Shown here: piece after piece, positions 1 through 9,688 of the stretch
How the letters are laid out: the number at the start of each line of letters is the position of its first letter
Numbering within the stretch: position 1 is the stretch's first letter
NCBI GenBank assembly: GCA_949318235.1
Contig: OX439137.1
Coordinates: forward strand, 24,830,922-24,894,921
Direction: 5' to 3'
DNA from: Ecdyonurus torrentis
Lineage: Eukaryota > Arthropoda > Insecta > Ephemeroptera > Heptageniidae
Length of the DNA stretch: 64,000 nt
The notes under the pieces: model-generated
Database searches by the model: none
What the model was told of the DNA's origin: nothing
The model's input: only the letters and a program-made list of their open reading frames with translations
Position numbers and translations under genes: made by a program

Positions 1-2137
1 AATCTGTTTCTCAGTGACTGCTCGTCTCTCTGCTGGACTCAGCATCCCTGATCCATGTCTTGGAGCCAGAGACAATATAGAGGGCTGTAGTCGACATAAT
101 TTCAACCATGATGATATGTTATGTGGTTCTTGAGATAGTATTCTGTAATATTAAAATACAAAGTAAGCAAAAAAGTACGGATAACAAAATTAAAGAAATG
201 ATAGACAAAGTAATTCATAAAAAAAGAATTTTTTTTTTCTACTTATTATTATTTATTTATTAAATACCAAGGTGTACTTATACATTAATAGGTCTACATT
301 TTTGCATATTGACTTAATGATAGGGTCGGACTTTAACGAACCTTACTGTACCTAGTACATAGGCCACTACATAACACACATACACATTTATCATTACACT
401 CGTGATATTCTTTAATCTGACTACTTATAAAGAAGCAAAAAAAGAGCGTCCAGCTTTGAGCATTTTACTCACCTCCGCTTCCGTTTCAATGTTCTGCGCA
501 TATGCAGTACAGTACGTAGAAACGGAAATGGATGATAATGACATCACATAAATTCGACCTCAAATCAATTAATTTTGAACTATTCAATAGAAAATTTAAC
601 ATGAAAATAGTGTTTTACTTGGCAACACTCAATACAGTACAGTGATATAAAATATTCTGGCAGATATGCAGCTAGAGTTTGCAACATGAGCATTTCAATG
701 AATCGAAATGTAAAATTGTCATTTTCTATACTTCCTTTTGTAATGTCATACGATCATGAGCTAACTGAGGAATTTGTTAACACTACGATTATACAATATG
801 ATAAATATATGCGATACATATTATTTGACAGTATAATTTACCATTAAACAGGTTGCACAATATTTGTAACATTATTCGTATCAGAAATACTATGTGCTGC
901 ATTTGAAAGGTAAAATATGTACTGTGGGCTATAAATGTTCTTAGCCATTACCTCTTCCCTTGCCCAATTAAAGCAATTGCATAAAATGAAACTTAAAATT
1001 ATCATTTTATGCCCGTAGATTCTTTGAGTGTGAAAACAGTTATATATATTTTTTAAACAAACCTATTTAATGTCTCTGTCGCAGACTTAAGTTCAGCCTG
1101 CACATCATGTAACCATTCAGGTTTTTCCCCTTCATCCTCCACTACTTCTACATCTGCACTCTTTTCATGTTTAGGATTGTAATAACGTCTTCTCTTAAGT
1201 TTCTCTCTATGTTGATACCATGTTCTTCCCAGAGTTTTAAAGTAACGTCTACGATACTTTGGGACATTTGGACCAGTTAAACGTAACATCCCATAAAAAT
1301 CAGGCTCTTTTTTCTTGTCTATGAAAAATGGTTTTTCACCATCTGGTTCAGATTCTGATGATCGCTTTCTGTAAAATGAAATGTTAAATTAAATTACAGG
1401 CAAGTTTGGTAAAATCAAGACCAAAATATAATTTAAGTTCATATTTCGCAGCGAGTATGTGTGTGTGTGCAAGAGAGAGAGAGAGAGAGAGAATGTCTTT
1501 GGAATGGCATTAGTGTAATAAAATTAAAACATAAAGATATGCTTATCCATGGCTAAAACTTGAACGGATGTTCTATGATACGTACCTTTTTCGACCATAG
1601 TTATTTTCCATTAGTTCTTTACTAATTTGCTTATCCTTTTTATGTTTCTTCCTATGTTTTTTATGGTGTTTATGATGAGAACTACTTCTGCTAGATGAAT
1701 ATATTTTATTATCCTCATCGGAAGATAATGTGATAACTGTGGATTCATCAGACTTTTTTCTGTGCGGAGTAGTGGGAGTGGGGGCAGGTAATGCAGGAAC
1801 AAAACTGGTGTTCTGAAGCCAATCACCATCTGAAAATATCAAATTATTGAATATATAATAATAGATTGATGGGCACAGTACAGTAGTTTTTTTATATATG
1901 TACATAGCAGTTATCTGAAAACTTTTCCGTCTACATTAATGCTGTATTCAATGTGATTGAGTATGGGTGAGTATAGATGGGTTGGTTGTGCGAGTACGTA
2001 TTTTCTTGAACCTTTACTTATTACTTCTGATTAACGTTTTCAGTCTATAACGTACCTGATTCTTTTGTTTTTTCCTTGACCTCTTCTATAATATCATTTG
2101 TTTCTTTCACACTAGAATAAGCAGGAAACAAAGACAT
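1..2137 (-). CDS. NRDE2: NRDE2, 5' portion (partial, runs off left edge)
   Basis: Nuclear NRDE-2 family protein, a partner of the exosome-associated helicase MTR4 in animals. Exons seen (minus): 2137-2056, 1829-1586, 1368-1063, and a likely further exon 84-1. The first three give about 210 residues. The start MSLFPAYSSV and the following DGDWLQNTSF match the family's N-terminal MxLFPAF...DWLxNxSF signature. A His/Lys-rich stretch (HHKHHKKHRKKHKKDK) follows, as in the family, then a basic region and ELKSATETLNR, which resembles the segment just before the HAT-like repeats. The 84-1 exon reads PSILSLAPRHGSG...VTEKQI in its only open frame, like the family's DEVxxSPxLY...LEKKLAILERA region. Phases of 1063 (two bases left over) and 84 (phase 0) do not match, so an exon of 3n+1 bases is missing between them. 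Divergent with ANKRD49. Confidence 0.82.
94..1062 (-). other. NRDE2 intron(s), one coding exon unaccounted for
   Basis: AT-rich sequence without a convincing reading frame on either strand. By homology and phase, an exon of about 75 bases should lie here (the RENPxDxxLW-type segment of NRDE2), but I found no candidate with usable splice sites. At about 430-560 there is a copy of a short imperfect palindrome built on CCGCTTCCGTTTC and GAAACGGAA; a second copy is at 6618-6740. Confidence 0.5.
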
Positions 2138-2694
2138 TTTTATCACAGTAACAGTGTGAACGACTTATTTCCGATTTTTCTTCAAAGTTTGTTATTGCAA
2201 GGCTACCAACATCCCAAAATATTCCTGAATTTTAAAACTAAATATTGTCATTGTAATTTACATTAATAAATGTATATCTGGCAAAATAAACATTAATCAT
2301 TTGTAAATACAATTTATAATAATAAAAAATAAATTCTAAAATGAATTCCAGATAGAAAATACTTTGTAAATTTTAGTAAAATGTCTTTGTTTTGTTGGTG
2401 AAACACCCAACCAGCTGTAGCAGTGGATGCTCACTTCCCAAAGAGGACGTTACACGTTTTAAAAGTTAGTTCGGTTGCACCACCACTTCATTGGCAGCAC
2501 CGTCGAATAGTATGTTGACGTCATCCATGACGTCACAACAGCTCGATGTGACGTCAGCTGGGGGTTCAAGCCACACATTCGACGGTGCTGCTCTTTGAGT
2601 GGTGGTGCAACGAACTAACTTTTTTTGGTTCACAAACGTGTAACGTCCTCTATGGGAAGTGAGCATCCACTGAGCTGTAGTTCAACATTTTGCG
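2138..2694. promoter_or_regulatory. Bidirectional promoter region between NRDE2 and ANKRD49
   Basis: The NRDE2 start (2137, minus) and ANKRD49 start (2695, plus) are 557 bp apart and divergent, with no other gene between them, so they probably share a promoter region. Nearly half of the gap is the MITE at 2421-2672. Three perfect TGACGTCA palindromes at 2516-2523, 2528-2535 and 2549-2556 match the CREB/ATF consensus. The ANKRD49 ATG is only 22 bases from the MITE edge, so its 5' UTR, and possibly its transcription start, lies in the MITE. That transcription factors use these sites is inference. Confidence 0.55.
2421..2672. mobile_element. hAT-type MITE with 8-bp target duplication
   Basis: 252-bp foldback element. 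It begins CAGTGGATGCTCACTTCCC and ends with the reverse complement GGGAAGTGAGCATCCACTG. The inverted similarity continues inward for about 90 bases per arm (ACGTTACACGT..., TTGCACCACCACT..., GCACCGTCGAAT). It is flanked by identical 8-bp repeats AGCTGTAG at 2413-2420 and 2673-2680. A CAG-type terminus plus an 8-bp duplication is the hAT superfamily signature. No transposase is encoded. The loop holds three TGACGTCA sites. Confidence 0.88.
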
Positions 2695-5305
2695 ATGGCA
2701 CTCATGACAGATGATTTGGATGTATTTTCTTCGGAATTTAATATTGATTTTGATGATGATAGCGTTGAATTACCAAAAAGTAAGTACTTATAATGGTTAA
2801 GAGAAATTTGTTTTGCATAAATTTTATTACTTGGTTGTAATCTGTGAAGAATCTCTAATGAAATTGAGAATTTTTAAGACGTCCATGCTAGACCCGGCTT
2901 TGCCGCTCTCCCATTGCACATTTATAATGTACCTACTTTACATTTTATAACTTAATTAATAAATATATTTTTTTTTTGTCAGATGCAACTCAAGAAGATG
3001 AGATGTTATGGGTAGCTCAGAGAGGTATGACAGATCGAGCAAGAGAGCTGCTAGACATAAACCCTGACTTGGTCAAGTGTCAAGATAGAGATGGTTACTC
3101 TCCATTACATCGAGCCAGCTACAGTGATAGACCTGACATGGTGGAAGTTAGTATTTTTATGATAAACAAGAAAATATTGTTATAAGAACCATACATTAAT
3201 ATATGTTCAAAGAGAGGGGGGGGGGGGGGGGGGAGACGGGGGAGAGTAAATATGTACATACAGTATCTGTATTTATGTATAGTATCTGTACTATATATAG
3301 TACAGATACCCTACCCCAAAGTCCTATAAATAAATAAATTTATTGATCAGAAGATTACAGTGATAAAGATAATATAAAGATAATTTACATAACTTTTTTT
3401 CTTTTTTCTGGAGACTACCCTTTATAATGTCTGAAAGAAGGTCCACAGAAAAAAGGTCATCGGATAAAAAGATACCCTACCTTTGCATACAGGTACTGCA
3501 CACAGTGGAGGTTATCGGTTTAAAAAATTCATAAAAATTTTCTAGGGCTTAAAACATGCAAAAGTATGTCTAGTATTTCTCATTTAAATTTCTCCGAAAT
3601 CGGAGGAGTAGTTTTCTCAAAAATCGCAAAAAACGTGTTTTTCCCCATAAGCGTAATGGTAAATTAGGAGACCCTTAGCTTTCCCCGCGTCACCCCGCGC
3701 GCTAAACCGATAACCTCCGTTAGGACCTTTTTTCTGCAGATCTTCATTCTGTAAACCACCCTCTACCTTCTGTAGTTAACAAATGGTCTTGTAAATTATG
3801 TACAGTAACTTAAATTATTATAATTTTATGTGCAGCTTCTATTGTCGCGAGGAGCTCCCATGGACTTGAGAACTGGTGAAGGCTGGTTACCTTTACATTC
3901 TGCAAGTAAATGGGGCAACTATGAGTGTGCCCTTAAGTTACTTATGCATGGATCGCCTGTTAATGCAGAGAGTGATGGAGGTAATTATCGTGATTACAGT
4001 TTAAATGAATTTAAAATAAGGAGTCGCTGTAACTGCCTAAAGTTTTCAATTTCTTTGTGTGTTCTCGTGACAAACAATAATATCACATTTTCTAAATTTT
4101 GTAAGTGATAGTAAATGTTTAAGATTTCTATTCTAAAAGTGTTTTAAATTAAAAAGTACTATATATATATAGGAAAATGTACCATGAGGTTAGGTATTGT
4201 AAATTTCAAAGGAAATAAAAGGAGAAACCAGCAAAAGACCTTACCATACTGAACTTCCATAATTCCACAATTCAGTAAAATCTTGTTCAAGATGCAGCTT
4301 GAATTTTTATAATGAAGCTTGTTACTCTTGATTTTTTTTTTTTTTTTTTTTTAGTGTATAGCTCTGGAAAAAGTTTGTAAACAATTTGTATAGGCAACCT
4401 GCAACCACACTATTTTGTCTTTATGAGAAATGCATTAGCTGTCGTAGCCCCGTTCTTAAACTTTTGTTCAGAGGTACAAGTACACTGACGACTCTCATAA
4501 ATTTAACATCAAAGACGATGCCGCTTTTTAAGGAAAAGGGTAGAAATGCGTAGTCAGGTAAGAGCAGCATTGCCACCTGCTCTTTTCTTGCATTCTTTGT
4601 ATTCGAGCATGAAAACAGTATAACAAAACTTAATAACTTAAGTGAAAAAAGCTTTTAAGACACAATAGCAAAATATTTTGTGTCTTTTACAAATAATATG
4701 CAGAAATATACAAAGAAAGAGTAAATATAATGAAGTGAGATGTCAATCATTTTCTCAGCAAATGCAAGAAAAGAGCAGGTGGCACCGCTGCTTGACTATG
4801 CATTTCTACCCTTTTCCTTAAAAAGCGACATCGACTTTAATGTTAAAATTTATGAGAGCCTTCAGTGTACAGTACATAACATTTGCTTACTTTGAAGAGT
4901 AACTTATTTGTTTACATTCGTTGTATGTAAAGAAGATAAATTCTGTTTCCATACAAATTACATATTAATTTTGTATCCTCATGACATCAAGAATGATGTT
5001 CGTAAACCCTGTTATTTGTGTGCATTTTTTTGGAGCAAGGGAACATGGCTTACGAATAACAATAAAGATTTTTAATTTATTTTCTTCTGAATTCTTGTTG
5101 AATTGTGTTCTTAGGTCAGACTCCACTTCACCTAGCTGCCACATGTAGAACAGATACAAAGTGCTTAAAACTTCTATTATCCTGGCCAGGAGTAAGCTAC
5201 ACAATTGTCAACAAACAAGGAGAAACTGCATATGATGTAGCAAAGAGAAACATCAAACATCATCATATCTTTGATGTGATTAAACCTTGTTATAATCACA
5301 TTTAA
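2695..5305 (+). CDS. ANKRD49: Ankyrin repeat domain-containing protein 49
   Basis: Small ankyrin-repeat protein, 194 residues, in four exons: 2695-2779, 2983-3146, 3836-3980 and 5115-5305 (stop 5303-5305). All introns are GT-AG and the joined length is 585 bases, in frame throughout. The acidic N-terminus (MTDDLDVFSSEFNIDFDDD) is followed by about four to five ankyrin units: roughly 33-61, 62-94 (DRDGYSPLHRASYSDRPDMV), 95-127 (GEGWLPLHSASKWGNYECAL), 128-162 (GGQTPLHLAATCRTDTKCLK) and a final GETAYDVAKRN unit. Order, spacing and C-terminal position match ANKRD49, slightly shorter than vertebrate versions (about 239 residues). Biochemical role is not established by the sequence; ankyrin repeats mediate protein contacts. 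Start chosen because it precedes the acidic leader and directly follows the promoter MITE. Confidence 0.9.
3147..3835 (+). other. ANKRD49 intron 2 with G-tract and MITE
   Basis: Noncoding. Contains an interrupted G-run at about 3216-3233, a short imperfect palindrome near 3260-3320 built on TACAGTATCTGTA and ACAGATACC, and the 212-bp MITE at 3507-3718. Confidence 0.7.
3507..3718 (+). mobile_element. 212-bp MITE, copy 1 of 2 (GGAGGTTATCGG family)
   Basis: Begins GGAGGTTATCGGTTTA and ends with the matching TAAACCGATAACCTCC. The full-length second copy at 48166-48377 is the same length and in reverse complement, with only scattered differences (for example, both carry CCGAAATCGG- or CCGATTTTGG-like and AAAACACGTTTTTTGC-like cores). 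No coding capacity. Target duplication not clear. Confidence 0.82.
3981..5114 (+). other. ANKRD49 intron 3 with repeat arms
   Basis: Noncoding. At 4215-4300 there is one arm of the ACCAGCAAGGCCTTACC palindrome family. At about 4440-4870 lie the two arms of a divergent inverted repeat: CAAGAAAAGAGCAGGTGGCA at 4767-4786 mirrors GTAAGAGCAGCATTGCCACC..., and CTACCCTTTTCCTTAAAAAG mirrors CTTTTTAAGGAAAAGGGTAG. At about 4985-5060 is a copy of the GTTCGTAAACCCTGTT family, ending about 55 bases before exon 4. Confidence 0.65.
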
Positions 5306-5499
5306 AATGAGACTGAGATTTAAATTATTCATGGTAATTTGCTATTTTTTTAAACTTAAAATATGTATTGAGGAAATACAATTTACATTGTTAGTATTAT
5401 TTTCCTGTGAAAGAAAAAAGTAAGAAAAAATTAGGTCCTTGAGTACAGTATATATAGATTAAACGATATATCAATGCTGTTGTGGCTAAACCACACTTC

Positions 5500-5673
5500 A
5501 ATCTTGTTGTGGAAAAAAGGTATATCTCATATTTTGTCAGGGGAAGCAAAAGGCCTATCTCATTTTTTGTCAGTGGAAGCAAAGCGCCATCTCCATAACG
5601 TTCAGGGACGAGATAGACCTTTTGCTTCCACTGACAAAAAACGAGATAGACCTTTTTTTCGCAACAAGATCGA
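5500..5673. mobile_element. Foldback MITE family B, nested copy
   Basis: Arms AATCTTGTTG and CAACAAGATCG, with an internal inverted pair around GGGAAGCAAAAGGCCTATCT. CTTC at 5496-5499 and 5674-5677 looks like a 4-bp target duplication, because family A copies elsewhere have a single CTTC at this point. A second copy is at 30541-30751. The reading frames that cross it are by-products of the palindrome. Confidence 0.75.
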
Positions 5674-5707
5674 CTTCTACTTTTAGCGTGTTTGCTTACT
5701 TTCACAC

Positions 5708-6077
5708 CACAGTAATTAGACAGTAGATTATCTCCTATGCTGAGAATGTCAGATCGGTTTCGCGCGCCTCCTGTCTCAAGCGGTTTGAACTATGTGTGGG
5801 GGGAGCTCTCGTAACAAGTTTTTGCGAACATTTTATACGAAAATCTATAGCTAAAAAAAAAAAAAAAAAAAAAAAAAATACGGAAGCTTTATAGTTTCCA
5901 TGAAGCTATGAAGCTTCCGTATTTTTTTTTTAGCTATGGATTTTCGTATAAAATGTTTGCAAAAACTTGTTACGAGAGCTCCCCCCACACATAGTTCAAA
6001 CCGCTTGAGACAGGAGGCGCGCGGAACCGATCTGACATTCTCAGCATAGGAGATAATCTACTGTCTAATTACTGTGA
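5708..6077. mobile_element. Long near-perfect foldback element C, nested
   Basis: Left arm CACAGTAATTAGACAGTAGA pairs with right arm TCTACTGTCTAATTACTGTG. Pairing extends inward about 150 bases per arm, including GGCGCGCG-type and GGGGGGAGCTCTCGTAAC segments, to a loop with a long A-run. TTTCACAC flanks both sides (5700-5707, 6078-6085), as expected for an 8-bp duplication of the host family A sequence. Confidence 0.78.
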
Positions 6078-6617
6078 TTTCACACATAACTGTTGTTGGG
6101 TAAATGTAGGTAAATGTTGGGTAAATTTAGATATATAGTACCACACTAAAAGTAGAAGTGTGGTTTAGCTGCAACTGCATGTATCGTACATAATATGATG
6201 TATTCTTGAAGTAAAATATATGCGTAATCTGTTTGTAGGTAAATCTTACCTGAAGAAATGTAGTGATTTCTTACTCATACGAAACACACAAAAATGACCA
6301 TGCAAAGTGTCATATTTTAGATTTCATACATAATGATAAGTGCCACAAAACATATAAGCATTTTTAAATGGATTATTTTCTTTATTGCAATCAAGATGTC
6401 ATTTCATTATTATTATCATGATCTAGAGGTTTTTTTTATTGAATTATAAAAAGTAGCATAGTTTTCTAAATTGAGACTTCTCTAAATCACTATAAAACAA
6501 TGAAAAATTGACCCTGACTTTTTTTTTTTTTTGTCCATTTATACATTTTAATTCTTAAATGTAAATTTTTTGTTTTTATATAAATATATTAAAATAATTT
6601 ACTGATAAAGGAACAAC

Positions 6618-6740
6618 TGTTTTGAAGCCGACTTTTAGCAATTTTGCTCACATCTGCTTCCGTTTCGACTTACTGCGCATGCGTAGTAAGGAGAAGCGGA
6701 AGCGGATATATGTGACCGAAATCACTTATAGTTGGCCTCA
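6618..6740. repeat. Short palindromic repeat (second copy of the 430-560 repeat)
   Basis: Centre TGCGCATGCG, with arms CTGCTTCCGTTTCGACTTAC and AGTAAGGAGAAGCGGAAGCGG. Shares TTTAGCATTTT-like, CTCAC and CCGCTTCCGTTTC words with 430-560. Role unknown. Confidence 0.55.
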
Positions 6741-7902
6741 AAACCGTTGTTCATTTACTAGTCAATGGACCACTTGCAATAAAATGTTTTTAATTGTTGC
6801 AGCAAGTAAGTGAAAACGATTTTTCCATAAGAAATGCATTAAGAATATTTCAAATTATTTTAAAAAGTTTGTTCATTGCATATGTTTCATCTTATCCAAG
6901 TTAACGTCCCTATAATATTCGAGAGTACATAGTAAACAAAACAGCGCCTCTGCAGTTAAAAAAATGAAGCCTATGAGGCTGAGGGAAGTCGTCTCTCATT
7001 TGACTATTTCAAAAAAATATTTTAAATTCCTTCCAAAAATCAGCAGATAATAACAAAAATAATGTAAATGTATTAATGATGATTAACATATAATGATATT
7101 TCCAATTTTATCACTTTTTTGTCAAAATTAATCATGATTTGACTCACTCCTTTGAGCAGCTGACGAAATTCGATCGTCGATCCCTCAGCCACACGCACTT
7201 TCGAATGTCATCAAGAGATGGCTTTAGTAGAACCCCGCACTCTCGAATACCAGGTACTCTCACTCCATAAGAATTATTAACCATTTTTTTTCATTGTTGA
7301 GAGGTCAAGTTTGCCATTTAACTGCATGTTATTTGAGTGAGGTTTTTAACGGTTTTGGTGAGAGTACCTGCTATTTTCTAGGGATCTTAATCCAAGTTAA
7401 AGTCTATAAAGTTAATTGGGACTAAAATCCAAGGTTGAGTGCGTCAATCTTGTTGTTCTTTGTCGTTAAACGTCAATGACATTTTCTTAATGTGTATTGA
7501 ACAATTTGTGTTAATTTACAGTATTTTCCTTCAGTAGCCTGTTAATTATATTGTCTGTGTGGTAATATTGAGTTTAATGTATTTATTTTGTAAACAATAT
7601 TTTTATATACATGCATACACATCCTATCGATAGTTAGGATCGATATTATTGTTAGCAATATATTGATAAATGCTTGATGCTTTATGTTAATTGTATTATT
7701 TATATTTTACAAATTATAAATAAATTTTTTATAAAGTAAATGTAATGTGTTCAGTGTTTTATTTAGTTTAAGGGTTGAGCGGCAATTAATCAGTGTATTT
7801 GGTCAGTGTTTGTACAATATTTCATAATTATATGCTAATTCTAAAGAGTTCCTTAATTAAATATAATAAAATGATAAAAATAGTAGGATTTATTTCTAAT
7901 CA

Positions 7903-9533
7903 CCCTGTCTCCACGAACGTACTAAATAACTACGTAACTTGTAAGTAACTTGTACGTAATCTAAAATTTACGTACATTACTTAGCTTCTAAGTACGTAAT
8001 GTACGTAACCTAAGTAATTTACGTACATAAGTACGTAATGTATAAGTAACATATCAATCGTGTATTGCGGGTTAGCATAAATCACAGGGGTTCTCTGGGT
8101 GTGAGGCGTGCTGCATAACTTTCAGGATACAATGTTAAAGTGCAATTAATATTATAATGTAAAAAATTAATGTTTTACATAATAGCTGCTATTGAAAATT
8201 AGTTTTATTTTTACTAAGGAAATAATTGTTATATTTCAGTAATTTTCAAATAAATTTACCTTAATTTAAAGATAGATCGACGTCATAACATTATTTATAT
8301 GTACATCATAACTTGAATTAATTAATTTTCTAATAGGAAACATTAAAATGTAACATATAATCTATATTTTATTTTTATTTGCTAATTGTTTTATTAATTT
8401 TTGCAATTAACTAGAATTACTATATGACGTACGGTAAAAAACTTTTAACATAATTTTTAATTTGGGAATCAAAAAGAAAAATTCTAAGTTCAAATTCACA
8501 GCGGTCAGCATACCGCCGCTGCAGCGGCCCGGCGGCTGCGCGCGCAGTATCGAATAGTTTGGAAAAATGGCGTCTATACTTATAGTGTGTGTTGAAGTTG
8601 CTCTACAAGATTTGTTAAGTGAGGCCAGTAAAATGCAAGCCTGGATGTAACAGAAGATTGATTTGTGTTCACGGGAAGTACCGTTTTTTAGTTTTTATAT
8701 TTTATTTGTGAGAATATGTGTACTTTGTGGTTTATTTCTGTTTTTAAGGTCGCTGCATGTAGGCACGCCGAGATTTGTGTACAGACGCCATCACCGCGGC
8801 TATCCACGGCACGGCAAGGCAAGCATGCGGCCGTGTGTTAAATCTTTATTCTAGGGAGGTTTCATGTACGGTTTTAGTGTAATAATTATTACTTAATTGC
8901 TTGTTTCTACAGTTGGTGAGTAAAATTTTTTTTCTACATCAATTAGGGCCATTATTACATTAAAAATATTGGCACATTGTTATGGTTTAATTTTTTTTTA
9001 ATTCGTAAATTAATTAAAGTCTATAGCCTTTTTAATGTAATTTTGAAAAATAAAGAGTATATTAAAGGTACACGTTCGATTCAATTGTTATTTGCATATG
9101 TTTAATTGTACTTATAATAAAGAAATTGATGTATTGCCCCTGAATATTACTAATATATGCAACCCGCGCTTTAATTGTCTGTATAAGTACGTAAATTACG
9201 TACCACAGCGCCAAAATTACGTACTTAAGTAAGTAATTTTTGAAGCACTATTATGTACGTAATTTACGTATTTAAGTACGTAATTTGTACGTAAGTTTCG
9301 AGAACTAGGATGTACGTAATTTACGTACTTAAGTAAGTAAGTTGTAAGTAAGTACGTAAATTACGTACCACAGCGCCAAATTACGTACTTAAGTAAGTAA
9401 ATTTCCTTCACATTGTAAATGGGATATAAATTTACGTACTCGATGTACGTAAATTACTAGGTTAAGTAAGTAAATTTTACGTACAAGTTACTTACAAGTT
9501 ACGTAGTTATTTAGTACGTTCGTGGAGACAGGG
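7903..9533. mobile_element. 1.63-kb TIR element with ACGTA word arrays and CpG-rich core
   Basis: Begins CCCTGTCTCCACGAACGTAC and ends GTACGTTCGTGGAGACAGGG. The terminal inverted repeats are identical over 57 bases. Inside each end the sequence is dominated by TACGTA, ACGTAA and AAGTAAGT words (about 7918-8050 and 9185-9515). The middle is different: a CpG-rich patch at 8500-8580 followed by a 27-codon reading frame, and a second CpG-rich patch at 8760-8840. No transposase seen, so probably non-autonomous. I could not find a clear target duplication, so the superfamily is unassigned. Confidence 0.85.
8567..8650 (+). other. Short reading frame after a CpG-rich patch in the element core
   Basis: ATG at 8567 in the context GGAAAAATGGCG, stop TAA at 8648-8650, 27 residues beginning MASILIVCVEVALQDLLSEA. 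It lies just downstream of CpG-rich sequence (8505-8550), unlike anything around it in this AT-rich window. It could be a captured promoter and first exon or leader, or simply chance. No family recognised. Confidence 0.25.
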
Positions 9534-9688
9534 CAAGGATCAAAATAATGATTTCTTGGAGCAAAAGCACATCTGGAGTTTTTGATCATGTACACATTTT
9601 TTTTTTTTTGAAAATTTGTTATTGGCGCCAAAAATTACAATCAGCTGGCACATGTAAACAAATTTGAAGTTGGTATCTTTTTAGGAAA
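9534..9688 (+). promoter_or_regulatory. RNPC3 proximal promoter with E2F-like site
   Basis: Only 155 bp separate the transposon end from the RNPC3 ATG. TTGGCGCCAAAA at 9623-9634 is a palindromic E2F-type sequence about 55 bases before the ATG. Use of the site is inferred from the motif only. Confidence 0.4.

Larger units (their letters stand above)
5467..6186. mobile_element. Palindromic MITE family A, with two other MITEs nested inside
   Basis: Outer arms are GCTGTTGTGGCTAAACCACA (left, 5475-5494) and the inverted GAAGTGTGGTTTAGCTGCAAC (right, about 6155-6175). The same family occurs uninterrupted at 17476-17704 and 25244-25539, where the arms also read CTACTTTTAGC...TTTGCTTACTTTCACAC. Here the left arm is split by element B (5500-5673), and the part after TTGCTTACTTTCACAC is split by element C (about 5708-6077). 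Confidence 0.8.
5306..9688. other. Intergenic region ANKRD49-RNPC3
   Basis: 4.4 kb without a host gene that I can support. It holds nested MITEs (5467-6186), a short palindromic repeat related to the one at 430-560 (6618-6740), a palindrome with arms GGTACTCTCACTCC and GTGAGAGTACC (7247-7373), AT-rich unique sequence (7400-7900), and the 1.63-kb word-array element (7903-9533). The 154 bases before RNPC3 hold an E2F-like site. An ATTAAA at about 5457 is the only candidate polyadenylation signal seen for ANKRD49. Confidence 0.6.

Noticed and set aside
5397..5705. Open frames on both strands, 102 and 70 residues
   Set aside because: They lie in nested palindromic MITEs; the similar peptides on opposite strands come from the inverted arms.
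9071..9083. Isolated B-box-like GTTCGATTC
   Set aside because: No A-box at suitable distance and no tRNA-like fold around it.
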